In this document: positions 1 through 5,112 of the stretch, piece by piece
How positions within the stretch are numbered: the stretch's first letter is position 1
Layout: every line of letters begins with the position of its first letter
Source: Acidimicrobiaceae bacterium
GTDB lineage: Bacteria > Actinomycetota > Acidimicrobiia > Acidimicrobiales > UBA8190
DNA length: 5,782 nt
Reading direction: 5' to 3'
Assembly: GCA_003131945.1 (NCBI GenBank)
Contig: PKWD01000148.1
Coordinates: forward strand, 5,760 to 11,541
The notes under the pieces: model-generated
The model's input: the letters and a program-made list of their open reading frames with translations, nothing else
What the model was told of the DNA's origin: nothing
Databases searched by the model: none
Translations under genes and position numbers: made by a program

Positions 1-1087
1 TGGTCTTGACCTTCTTCTTGCCATTGAGGGTGGTGACAGTCTCCGTCACCTTGACCTTGACCGAACTCGGACCGGCGGTCAGCTTCGTACTCGGTGTCCC
101 CGACAGAACCCCGGTCTTGGAGAGCTTCAGGCCCTTGGGCAAGGAGAGCTTTTTCCACTTCAACGTGGTGACGTAGGGGCTGGTGCTGACTCCGAGGTTG
201 GCTGCCTGCAGGGTCACCGGACTGTAGGCCGTGCCCGGTGTGGCGGACAGAAGGCTCGTGGTGGCGATGTAGAAGTCAGTCGTGGTGATGGTGACCGACG
301 GTGTTGCTGTGGAGTCCAAGCCCGTCACGTCGGCGGCCGGGTAGCTCGATCCGCCGCCACCTCCTAACGCCGTTGCTCCACCACCGCCGTAGTAGCCGCC
401 GCCGCCGCCACCGCCTATTTGGGCACAGATTGGTAGACAAGTACTGGTCCCGCCGTACCCGCCATAGCCGGGACCTCCACCCTGAGCGGGAGAGTTATCG
501 GTAATATCGGTGCCGTCACAGGACCCGGCGGCACCTCCGTTCGCCTGACTACCGGCGCCACCTGGAGAGCAGCCGCTCGCGTCGACCCCGGCCTGGCCCG
601 CCGGAGCGCCATCCGCGTCAGCACTCGCGCCACCTCCCCCGCCAGCCACCACAAGTGGGCTCAGCCCGTCATAGACAGCCGATGCACCACCCTCTTGAGC
701 ACCGGAGACGAAAGACCCATTCCCGCCGCTGCCACCGCTGCCTGCTCCAGAGCCGGCATTCTGCGCCACTGTGACGGTCAGCGTGCTACCGGAGTTGACT
801 GCGACAGCAGCATCAGTCACGACCGCACCGGCTCCACCAAAGTAACTGCACGGCGGGTTGAAAATTACTACGCATCCACCGGTCCCACCCACCGCCGTGA
901 TGGTGACACTGGTGACTCCCCCCGGAACGGGCACCGGGTATGACCCAGCAGTGGTGGATGAGAACAACGTCATCGGGCTGGCCGACGCCGTGCCTGCCGT
1001 CAGGGCGCTGACAGCGACCAGAGATACGGTCGTCAGTGCTCCGAACAGCAGTGACCCGGCCAGTGCGGTGCGCAGACACCGTCTCAT
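1..1087 (-). CDS. Secreted glycine-rich surface protein with putative Ig-like domain (C-terminus beyond left edge)
   Basis: The frame is open from the start to the left edge, giving 362 codons without a stop. Residues 1-36 form a Sec signal peptide: MRRCLR, a hydrophobic stretch to about residue 30, then TASA before S37. Residues 39-110 show the usual start of bacterial glycine-rich domains (VPGGVTSVTITAVGG, later GSTLTVTVAQN). Residues 115-250 are very Gly-rich, with LVVAGGGGGA, a run of seven Gly and YYGGGG. Residues 275-350 resemble a putative Ig domain (He_PIG type), with the signature LPKGLKLSKTGVLSGTPS. The protein is probably exported and wall- or surface-associated; any anchor lies outside the window. 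I chose ATG at 1087 because it overlaps the stop of an upstream minicistron (ATGA). An in-frame ATG at 1099 is possible but has no Shine-Dalgarno. Six Cys in the Gly-rich part (71, 80, 173, 190, 217, 221) could form disulfides. The ligand is unknown. Confidence 0.88.
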   Translation of the reverse strand, partial: MRRCLRTALAGSLLFGALTTVSLVAVSALTAGTASASPMTLFSSTTAGSYPVPVPGGVTSVTITAVGGTGGCVVIFNPPCSYFGGAGAVVTDAAVAVNSGSTLTVTVAQNAGSGAGSGGSGGNGSFVSGAQEGGASAVYDGLSPLVVAGGGGGASADADGAPAGQAGVDASGCSPGGAGSQANGGAAGSCDGTDITDNSPAQGGGPGYGGYGGTSTCLPICAQIGGGGGGGYYGGGGATALGGGGGSSYPAADVTGLDSTATPSVTITTTDFYIATTSLLSATPGTAYSPVTLQAANLGVSTSPYVTTLKWKKLSLPKGLKLSKTGVLSGTPSTKLTAGPSSVKVKVTETVTTLNGKKKVKT

Positions 1088-1128
1088 TCCCTTGTGCATC
1101 GGCGCCAAGTCTGCGTCAGTGTCCGCAT
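1084..1128 (-). CDS. 14-codon minicistron overlapping the start of the glycine-rich protein gene
   Basis: The sequence GAGGGGGG (1135-1142) lies 6 nt before an ATG that opens the peptide MRTLTQTWRRCTRE. Its TGA shares bases with the ATG at 1087 (ATGA). This is the best ribosome-binding site near the large gene, whose own ATG has only AAGGGA pressed against it. I infer a leader ORF that delivers ribosomes to the main start by termination-reinitiation. The peptide itself need not have a function. The 2882-2905 region has the same layout. The alternative is that the ORF is accidental and the main gene starts at ATG 1099. Confidence 0.4.
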   Translation of the reverse strand: MRTLTQTWRRCTRE

Positions 1129-1134
1129 GGGTGT

Positions 1135-1142
1135 CCCCCCTC
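1135..1142 (-). promoter_or_regulatory. Ribosome binding site of the minicistron
   Basis: The minus strand reads GAGGGGGG, then ACACCC, then ATG at 1128. It is the only good Shine-Dalgarno within 60 nt upstream of the glycine-rich protein gene, and it points to the minicistron rather than to ATG 1099 or 1087. Confidence 0.45.
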
Positions 1143-1209
1143 GACGTATGGCCTCCATCGGTGGGAGACACTCAAGGCTCGCCACCCTAACTCAAATGTC
1201 GTTCTAGCC

Positions 1210-1224
1210 GGCAGAGCTCCTGCC
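1210..1224. repeat. Short inverted repeat upstream of the glycine-rich protein gene
   Basis: GGCAG-AGCTC-CTGCC is a perfect 5-bp inverted repeat with a 5-nt centre, 82 nt upstream of the minicistron start. It could be an operator or a small hairpin in the 5' region. No convincing -35/-10 pair is visible around it; a TAGAAC at about 1202-1207 on the minus strand is the nearest -10-like sequence. Confidence 0.25.
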
Positions 1225-1352
1225 AACGTCGAAAGTGGGTTGTGTTTGCGTCAGTAGAGGGTGACTCACTGACAGTTGGTCGTGACATCTGGCGCCGGCG
1301 GTTGGAGAAGATACGGCCTCAGCGGTTCGGGTCATCATCCGCAAAGTGATGC

Positions 1353-1446
1353 CGGTCCCGAGCGGGGTCTTGGCTCGGAGGCGACCGGTCATTGGGCATC
1401 CGGTAATCGGGGCGGTCCCGATAGGGCTGTGTCTCGGTGGTACCGG
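1353..1446. repeat. Imperfect direct repeat, two copies about 60 nt apart
   Basis: Copy 1 (1353-1388) and copy 2 (1413-1446) both start with CGGTCCCGA, continue with a G-rich segment and CTCGG, and end in ACCGG. About three quarters of the aligned positions agree with small gaps. The function is unknown; the repeat may be a decayed tandem duplication. Confidence 0.3.
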
Positions 1447-1546
1447 ACGCGCTTGCTCGGAAAAGCGAGTCCCCCGGCTGGCGGCGACCCGAGCCATATT
1501 CGCCACCGAGAGCGATACAGCGCCGGTCAAGGTCTGAGCGACCTGA

Positions 1547-1575
1547 GCCTGACGTTACGCAACCCGGCAATGTCG
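1547..1575. repeat. 29-bp block, copy 1 (partner at 5590-5618)
   Basis: It matches 5590-5618 at 24 of 29 positions in the same orientation, including the 12-bp core CCGGCAATGTCG and the segments TGACG and TACG. Both copies lie at the edges of poorly coding stretches. It may be a dispersed repeat or part of a mobile-element boundary. Confidence 0.45.
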
Positions 1576-1833
1576 AGCGGTCAACCGGAACTCCGCAGTG
1601 CCCAGTTCGGCGGAATTATGGGGCGGCATCCGGAGGACGATTGCCGAGGCCCCGACACTCGGCAGCCGACTACATGCGCGGCCCCAATGGACGCTATGTC
1701 CCACCTCAGCGTCATTGTGGCAACGCCCTCCGGCGCGAGACGGAGTGCTGCCCAATGGGGTCGACGGACATTGAGGGACAACGTCGCCGACCACTCTGAC
1801 AAACTGGCGGCGTGGCAAGCATCTGGGGAGTGA
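1570..1833 (+). CDS. Possible small ORF ending in the start of the HEAT-repeat gene (doubtful)
   Basis: From ATG 1570 the frame encodes about 87 residues and ends in HSDKLAAWQASGE. Its TGA overlaps GTG 1830 (GTGA), an arrangement typical of coupled genes, and third positions are fairly GC-rich. Against it, there is no Shine-Dalgarno before ATG 1570, the product is not recognisable and no domain is visible. The frame also stays open further upstream to 1276. It could be the 3' part of a decayed gene or plain chance. Confidence 0.18.
   Translation: MSSGQPELRSAQFGGIMGRHPEDDCRGPDTRQPTTCAAPMDAMSHLSVIVATPSGARRSAAQWGRRTLRDNVADHSDKLAAWQASGE
1571..1625. mobile_element. Possible IS21-like terminal remnant
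   Basis: Starting at TGTCGAG there are two spaced, partly similar units: GTCAACCGGAACT and, about 25 nt on, GTTCGGCGGAATT. A TG-initial end followed by multiple repeated sites about 20-25 nt apart is known from the IS21 family. No istA or istB remnant is recognisable nearby, so this would be a solo end. The call rests on general layout, not on a match to a named element. Confidence 0.22.
1642..1664. repeat. 7-bp inverted repeat
   Basis: TGCCGAG, a 9-nt loop (GCCCCGACA), then CTCGGCA form a perfect stem. There is no T-run on either side. It could be a terminator remnant or a protein-binding site. Confidence 0.3.
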
Positions 1834-2240
1834 CTCCTCGCCAGAGCGTCGAAGCTGAGTGTGCACGAAGGGGGAAGCGTGCCGTCGTTTCGGGCTGTGT
1901 CGATCTGCTCAAAGGACGAGAAGCGGACGATGCTCTGCTCTTGGCCCTCGGCGGGCCCACAGCCCAGTACGTGCTTGACGGACACGTAGGGCCCTACTGG
2001 TTCCGGGTATGGGGGGCACGGGGCCTGCTCTACGCCTGGGAGGAGTGGGCGACGCCGGCTGTAGTCCGGGCGACTGTCGACGAGGCGTGGCGCGTGCGAG
2101 AAATGGCCGCCAAGGTGGTCGCCCGTCATCGCCTCGGTGACGCCATTCAAGCGGTAGCCCGGCTTGAGCATGATCCGGTGGCCCGAGTGCGTGCCGCAGG
2201 GGAACGGGCAGTCACGATCCTCGTTTCGGCTCGCGCATGA
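1830..2240 (+). CDS. HEAT-repeat domain protein
   Basis: This 136-residue protein resembles a small actinobacterial HEAT-repeat family. It has an N-terminal segment TPRQSVEAECARRGK followed by VVSGCVDLLKGREADDALLL, a conserved core with ALGGP and YWFRVWGARGLLYAW, then two helical repeats (DEAWRVREMAAKVVARH and DPVARVRAAGERAV). It is soluble, with no signal peptide or membrane segment. Such repeats usually form a protein-binding scaffold; the partner is unknown. I prefer GTG 1830 because MTPRQ fits the family start as I recall it and because this GTG overlaps the stop of an upstream frame (GTGA). GTG 1812 in the same frame would add six residues. Neither has a good Shine-Dalgarno: GGGGA directly abuts GTG 1830. 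A strong hairpin follows the stop by three bases, so the gene probably forms its own transcript end. Confidence 0.8.
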   Translation: MTPRQSVEAECARRGKRAVVSGCVDLLKGREADDALLLALGGPTAQYVLDGHVGPYWFRVWGARGLLYAWEEWATPAVVRATVDEAWRVREMAAKVVARHRLGDAIQAVARLEHDPVARVRAAGERAVTILVSARA

Positions 2241-2243
2241 GCA

Positions 2244-2265
2244 CCTTCCTTCTTCCGAGGGAGGG
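2244..2265 (+). terminator. Hairpin terminator after the HEAT-repeat gene
   Basis: CCTTCCTTC, a TTCC loop, then GAGGGAGGG form a 9-bp stem with two G-T pairs, starting 3 nt after the stop. There is no U-tract, as is common in actinobacterial terminators. Confidence 0.5.
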
Positions 2266-2341
2266 ACGATGCGCTTGGCAAAGAGGCGTTGGGGTAAGAC
2301 ATCTGTCCGCTGTCATCATGGACATCGACTGAGATGACGGC

Positions 2342-2367
2342 GCTGATTCCTGACGCCCTGAATCAGC
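2342..2367. terminator. Hairpin between convergent genes, possible bidirectional terminator
   Basis: GCTGATTC, a 10-nt loop, then GAATCAGC form a perfect 8-bp stem. It lies between the plus-strand HEAT-repeat gene (ends 2240) and the minus-strand DUF1918-like gene (ends 2460). No T-run follows on either strand. A weaker GTCATC/GATGAC pair lies just to the left (2312-2338). Confidence 0.45.
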
Positions 2368-2459
2368 ACCAATACCCAGCGGGCACGGTCGCTGAACGCT
2401 CAAACACCTCTACAGGATCTCACCCAGGCGAACGCTGTTGCCATATCTCGTCAAGCGCT

Positions 2460-2729
2460 CTATCGACTAGATCTCCTCGTTGGACTCTTCGCCTTCGTCG
2501 GAGCCTTCTGGGTCCTCGTGCCCTTTGTTGTCGCAGAGACGCTCCCCGAGGCTCCTCTCACCTTGGGTATGACGACGACCGATCCGGCACCCGGAACCAG
2601 GGTCGACTCTTCTCCGGTCGACCACTTCATCCGAAGCATCGTTCCGCTCACACCGGTCACTATCCCTTCCCGAGGAAGCTGACCCACCCTCTTCGACGGC
2701 ACCTGCACTTGATCACCGATCTTGGCCAT
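2460..2729 (-). CDS. DUF1918-like small protein with basic C-terminal tail
   Basis: This is an 89-residue cytoplasmic protein. Residues 1-57 match the layout of the actinobacterial DUF1918 fold, a small SH3-like barrel: MAKIGDQVQVPSKRVG, then GIVTGVSGTMLRMKW, then an acidic turn TGEESTLVPG and VVVIPKV. DUF1918 proteins are usually about 60-70 residues. This one adds a disordered tail from residue 56 with ten Lys/Arg in 34 positions, ending SPTRRSSR, which suggests nucleic-acid binding (inference). The start is secure: GGGAGGA ends four bases before ATG 2729. It may share a transcript with the short ORFs at 2751-2905. The biochemical role of the family is not established. Confidence 0.85.
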   Translation of the reverse strand: MAKIGDQVQVPSKRVGQLPREGIVTGVSGTMLRMKWSTGEESTLVPGAGSVVVIPKVRGASGSVSATTKGTRTQKAPTKAKSPTRRSSR

Positions 2730-2733
2730 GTGT

Positions 2734-2740
2734 TCCTCCC
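2734..2740 (-). promoter_or_regulatory. Ribosome binding site of the DUF1918-like gene
   Basis: The minus strand reads GGGAGGA, then ACAC, then ATG at 2729. It fixes the start codon and lies inside a purine-rich run (GAAAGGGAAAGGGAGGA). Confidence 0.7.
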
Positions 2741-2750
2741 TTTCCCTTTC

Positions 2751-2885
2751 TCACAACACTGAGACGCTCGCTGCCTGGGCGGGCGGGGCGATGATGGTTC
2801 CGCTGACTCCAATACTGCCACTGCCGGTGATCCCAAGCGTTTGGAATGTTGGAGCCGGTGCTGGAGCCAGAGCAGACGCTCTCAT
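2751..2885 (-). CDS. Possible 44-residue Ala/Pro/Gly-rich small protein
   Basis: The ATG at 2885 overlaps the TGA of a 7-codon minicistron (ATGA), and the frame ends 21 nt before the DUF1918-like start codon. The product begins MRASALAPAPAPTFQTLG, continues with ITGSGSIGVSGTIIAPP and ends AASVSVL. The second half has GC-rich third positions typical of real genes here; the first half does not. There is no clear signal peptide or transmembrane helix. The function is unknown. The overlapping minus frame from 2913 is an alternative but runs into the next gene. The operon-like packing (minicistron, 44-aa ORF, DUF1918-like gene) is the main support. Confidence 0.38.
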   Translation of the reverse strand: MRASALAPAPAPTFQTLGITGSGSIGVSGTIIAPPAQAASVSVL

Positions 2886-2905
2886 ACGCCGAGGGCTTCA
2901 TCCAT
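2882..2905 (-). CDS. 7-codon minicistron (MDEALGV) with strong ribosome binding site
   Basis: AGGAGGTG (2911-2918) gives an ideal Shine-Dalgarno, with AGGAGG ending 7 nt before ATG 2905. The ORF encodes MDEALGV and stops at TGA, which overlaps the next ATG (ATGA). The obvious reading is a leader that feeds ribosomes into the 44-codon ORF. The layout matches that at 1084-1142, including the sequence CACCC just before the ATG. Confidence 0.42.
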   Translation of the reverse strand: MDEALGV

Positions 2906-2910
2906 GGGTG

Positions 2911-2918
2911 CACCTCCT
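2911..2918 (-). promoter_or_regulatory. Ribosome binding site of the MDEALGV minicistron
   Basis: The minus strand reads AGGAGGTG, followed by CACCC and ATG 2905. It is close to the ideal complement of the 16S rRNA 3' end and is the strongest Shine-Dalgarno in the window. Confidence 0.55.
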
Positions 2919-2924
2919 CATTTG

Positions 2925-2938
2925 GCTCGCCCGAGCCG
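2925..2938. repeat. 6-bp palindromic hairpin upstream of the minicistron
   Basis: GGCTCG-CC-CGAGCC ends just before the ribosome-binding site of the minus-strand minicistron. It could limit or tune ribosome access, or it could end the transcript of the upstream minus-strand gene at 3005. No T-run is present. Confidence 0.3.
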
Positions 2939-2968
2939 CTGTCTGGACGTTTGCCAAAATGGTCGTCT

Positions 2969-3000
2969 CCGAAGCCTCGGACCGGCGGTCAGGAGCCGAG
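2969..3000 (-). terminator. Weak compound hairpin after the split-barrel gene
   Basis: Just after the stop at 3005 the minus strand contains CTCGG and CCGAG arms enclosing a GACC/GGTC arm, followed by TCCGA/TCGGA around AGGCT. The arms are short and there is no U-tract, so this is a weak terminator candidate. Confidence 0.22.
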
Positions 3001-3004
3001 CCGA

Positions 3005-3463
3005 TTAGACCAACCAGCTCCCTTGTCGCATGACAGTTCGACCTTCGATCTCGTCGGCTTCTCGCCATGCTTGGATCCGCTCCGGGCGTAGGAGCAGGTA
3101 GACAAAGTCGCCATCCACCGAACGTGGATCCCAGTCGGCTTGCGCTGCATAGCAGTCTTTGATCTCAGATGGTGTTTCAGAGAGAGGGGTGACGCTTGCG
3201 AGGGATACGTCGATCATCACCGCGTCCCTGGTGGCGCCCAGGGCAAGGCGTGCGACTTGGGAACCGCTGACGTTGCGGGTGGTCAGGGACGCGGTCTCGG
3301 TGGCGATGATGATGTGCTCGCCATCCCATGCAAAAGACAACGGCACCAAATGGACCCGACCGCTGGATGACGACGATGCAATCCAAAGGTCTGGATGCCG
3401 TGCCGTCAGCTTGACGAGGGCATCCGACCTCCGCTGCTCGGCTGACCGTGGCCCCATCGACAC
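3005..3463 (-). CDS. Pyridoxamine 5'-phosphate oxidase-like (PPOX/F420-type) split-barrel protein
   Basis: This 152-residue protein fits the flavin/F420-binding split-barrel family: RHPDLWIASSSSSGRVHLVPLSFAWDG (residues about 23-49), then EHIIIATETASLTTRNV, the usual second strand pair with the T/S-rich cofactor segment, then RLALGATRDAVMIDV. The C-terminus has FVYLLLRPERIQAWREADEIEGRTVMRQGSWLV, typical of the actinobacterial subgroup. Members bind FMN, F420 or haem-type cofactors; the substrate here cannot be read from sequence. It is cytoplasmic, with no signal peptide. Two starts are possible, GTG 3463 and ATG 3457; neither has a clear Shine-Dalgarno, and an in-frame TGA lies just upstream. 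The next minus-strand gene upstream ends 151 nt away, so a separate promoter is possible. Confidence 0.85.
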   Translation of the reverse strand: MSMGPRSAEQRRSDALVKLTARHPDLWIASSSSSGRVHLVPLSFAWDGEHIIIATETASLTTRNVSGSQVARLALGATRDAVMIDVSLASVTPLSETPSEIKDCYAAQADWDPRSVDGDFVYLLLRPERIQAWREADEIEGRTVMRQGSWLV

Positions 3464-3614
3464 AGCATGTCACTGAATGCGCCAGTGGCCACAGGTTCGG
3501 GTTCCAGATCGGCTTGCCAGCACCGGCCGGACGCGCGCATCGTCCTCGCTTCCCCGGAGCGAATAGACATGACCAGCGCTGCTGCCTGCAAAACAAGATA
3601 TCCACGAGGTTTCC

Positions 3615-4262
3615 TCAGCCTGTGACGGTGAAGGGCAATCGGAGTGTGCGTACCTTGCGACCGTCCCCCAGTTCCAGGGTGACCTGCAACGACCACTGAC
3701 CGGGTGGGACTGCATACCCGAGGTCGGGGACGAAGCTCGCCGTGCCCACCACAAGCGGGATGAGTTCAGTCGCACCGGGTGCTATGAAAAAGACCCTTCT
3801 TGGCAGACGTTGTGCACCTGTGAAACCCCCGATGAGCCGGCCGGTCTCAGGATCAACGACCACCGCAGTCACTTGCCTGTTGGTGACGATGCCAACTTCC
3901 TGTTCGCTGGCGTTGTGGATCAGAAGGCCGTGGCGCTCTGTATGCCCCGAAGTAACGACGAGGGGGCCATCCAACGCGACCCTCAACTCGAGGGTGCCCA
4001 CGTCCGGTACCACCGGGAGTTCGGGGAGGGGATAGCGAAGAGTGCACGACGGGTACTTCATGGCACCGACAACCAGTACAACGTCGCGGGCGAATCGGCG
4101 ATGCAGATCCGCCGCCACGTCTGACGCCCACGCAGCCAACTCGATCTCAAACGGCGGGTGCCGGTCATCATCCACGCGAGGGTCGGGGTAGCCTGCGAGG
4201 GCCTCGGGGCTCTCCTCGCGCAATCGAAAGAGAGCGACTTTGAGATCGTCCCATGTGGCCAT
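3615..4262 (-). CDS. Conserved actinobacterial protein of unknown function, 215 aa
   Basis: The frame is uniformly GC-rich in third positions and reads as a well-folded protein. Residues 1-65 are helical and acidic/basic mixed (MATWDDLKVALFRLREESPE, then FEIELAAWASDVAADLHRRF). Residues 65-110 carry VVLVVGAMKYPSC and LPELPVVPDVGTLELRVAL. The C-terminal 115 residues are beta-rich, like a single Ig or C2-type sandwich, with GLLIHNASEQEV, TGRLIGGFTGAQRLP, IPLVVGTASFVPDLGYAVPPGQW and a final strand LRLPFTVTG. There is no signal peptide, so it is probably cytoplasmic. I recall similar hypothetical proteins in actinobacteria but know of no function. ATG 4262 is the only sensible start; the upstream Shine-Dalgarno is weak (CACGAG). 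It is divergent from the lipoprotein gene with 169 nt between starts, which must hold both promoters. Confidence 0.82.
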   Translation of the reverse strand: MATWDDLKVALFRLREESPEALAGYPDPRVDDDRHPPFEIELAAWASDVAADLHRRFARDVVLVVGAMKYPSCTLRYPLPELPVVPDVGTLELRVALDGPLVVTSGHTERHGLLIHNASEQEVGIVTNRQVTAVVVDPETGRLIGGFTGAQRLPRRVFFIAPGATELIPLVVGTASFVPDLGYAVPPGQWSLQVTLELGDGRKVRTLRLPFTVTG

Positions 4263-4431
4263 CTCGTGACGATACCGAATGAGGGTCGACCTGGCGGCCA
4301 GGACAGAGAGCGCTCACCCCCATACGCCGATCAAGCACGCGTCCTTATCCGCACCCGGGATCGAGCCCGATGAAGGTGTCGTCAGTGGAGAGAGATGTCA
4401 ACGGCCTCGCCTCCTCGGACGTGAAAGCATC

Positions 4432-5112
4432 GTGGTCTTGCGCCGATTCGCCAGTGCTGTCGCTGTGGGCCTGACACTGGTCACGACGGCGGCCTGCGGC
4501 GGGGCTGCCAAGCCGACGGCCTCCGGGGTCCACTCAACCGCGACTTCCTCCCCGAGCACAACATCGGCATCCACCAGCGTCGCCACGTCGGCGACGGAAC
4601 CGGTTTCTGCTCTTCAGACCCACAATCCGACTGTCGTGGTGTCGCCTGGAACGGGACTCTTCGATGACCAGGAGGTTCTCGTCACGGTCACCGGCTTCGG
4701 AATCGGAGGCAAAGTCTGGCTGTCTCAATGTGCCGTCGGTTCTAACGCCAATGGTGAGGGGTGTGGGCAAGGACTGCCTGAGCAGACGCTTCTTGTCACT
4801 GATGACAACGGCGGTGGGTCGGTCGCCTTTCAGGTCCAATCGTCCGCAGCCGCTCAACCCAACAACCTCACCACCCTTGACGCTTGTGTGAACAACTGTG
4901 TTCTTGTTGCGACCGTGGGAAGTGGGTATGGCTTTGCGGACGCCAGCTTGCGCTTTGTCAGCTCCCCTCCTCCCACCTGCATGACGCCACAACTCCACGT
5001 CAGCGCAGGGAAGGCAGGGGTGGCGACGGGGCACTCCGGCTTCCCATGCTCTTCAACAACACGAGTTCACAGGAGTGCCGGCTCTCGGGCTATCCAGGCG
5101 TGGCTCTTCTAA
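4432..5112 (+). CDS. Lipoprotein with neocarzinostatin-like domain; N-terminal part of a gene broken by a frame change
   Basis: The start is taken as GTG 4432, giving MVLRRFASAVAVGLTLVTTAAC: two Arg, a hydrophobic core and a lipobox-like TAAC with Cys22 as the lipidated residue, although Thr at -3 is unusual. Residues 23-62 are a Ser/Thr/Ala-rich linker typical of actinobacterial lipoproteins. Residues 64-177 resemble the neocarzinostatin family: VVVSPGTGLFDDQEVLVTVTG, VWLSQC, C111, TDDNGGGSVAFQV, ACVNNCVLVA and a final FADASLRFV. Cys pairs 100/111 and 152/156 match the spacing of the two family disulfides. Residues 183-205 start a DUF4232 domain (CMTPQLHVSAGKAG, then ATGHSGFP). From about 5044 the frame turns into non-homologous residues (CSSTTRVHRSAG) and stops at 5112. 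The domain continues in the -1 frame to 5411. The product would be anchored on the outer face of the membrane. An in-frame start at 4279 would add 51 implausible residues before the signal peptide. Confidence 0.8.
   Translation: MVLRRFASAVAVGLTLVTTAACGGAAKPTASGVHSTATSSPSTTSASTSVATSATEPVSALQTHNPTVVVSPGTGLFDDQEVLVTVTGFGIGGKVWLSQCAVGSNANGEGCGQGLPEQTLLVTDDNGGGSVAFQVQSSAAAQPNNLTTLDACVNNCVLVATVGSGYGFADASLRFVSSPPPTCMTPQLHVSAGKAGVATGHSGFPCSSTTRVHRSAGSRAIQAWLF
5039..5048 (+). other. Site of the frame change inside the lipoprotein gene
   Basis: The frame-0 codons GGC TTC CCA are followed by TGC, while the homologous reading needs ATG CTC TTC from 5046, so A5046 is used by both frames. One base inserted here, or a -1 slip of the prolyl-tRNA from CCA to the overlapping CCC, restores one 326-residue protein from 4432 to 5411. 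The three explanations are a sequencing indel, a real frameshift mutation and programmed slippage. An ordinary indel is the simplest. Confidence 0.7.

Larger units (their letters stand above)
1225..1829. other. Gene-poor stretch without a supported gene
   Basis: Several overlapping open frames exist on both strands, but none gives a recognisable protein or has a good ribosome-binding site at its start. The stretch contains a 7-bp inverted repeat (1642-1664), an imperfect direct repeat (1353-1388 and 1413-1446), one copy of a 29-bp block shared with 5590-5618, and a possible insertion-sequence end from 1571. The plus-strand frame ending at 1833 keeps fairly GC-rich third positions from about 1570 and its stop overlaps the next start, so a small or decayed gene there is possible. 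The stretch reads best as an intergenic region carrying old mobile or duplicated debris. Confidence 0.5.

Noticed and set aside
415..654. Minus-strand open frame of 79 codons
   Set aside because: It lies wholly inside the glycine-rich protein gene in another frame and reads as low-complexity Arg/Pro/Val; it is a shadow.
858..1190. Plus-strand open frame of 110 codons
   Set aside because: It is antisense to the signal peptide and glycine-rich domain of the minus-strand gene, with no Shine-Dalgarno and no recognisable product.
1276..1833. Full 185-codon plus-strand frame
   Set aside because: The first 100 residues are Gly/Arg-rich noise across the imperfect repeats. Only the last part from about 1570 has any coding-like signal, and that is reported at low confidence.
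1581..2171. 196-codon minus-strand frame
   Set aside because: Most of it is antisense to the HEAT-repeat gene, whose protein signature is clear; the minus product shows no domain.
2722..3033. 103-codon plus-strand frame with a hydrophobic segment
   Set aside because: It has no ribosome-binding site and opposes the packed minus-strand start signals; its hydrophobic run arises from the antisense of Gly/Ala/Pro codons.
3177..3605. 142-codon minus-strand frame overlapping the split-barrel gene
   Set aside because: It is a different frame of the same strand with Arg/His/Cys-rich random composition; the 3005-3463 frame has the family motifs.
4340..4375. tRNA T-arm-like sequence (CCGGGATCGAGCCCG)
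   Set aside because: No acceptor, D or anticodon arms can be placed around it, and position 54 is A instead of T.
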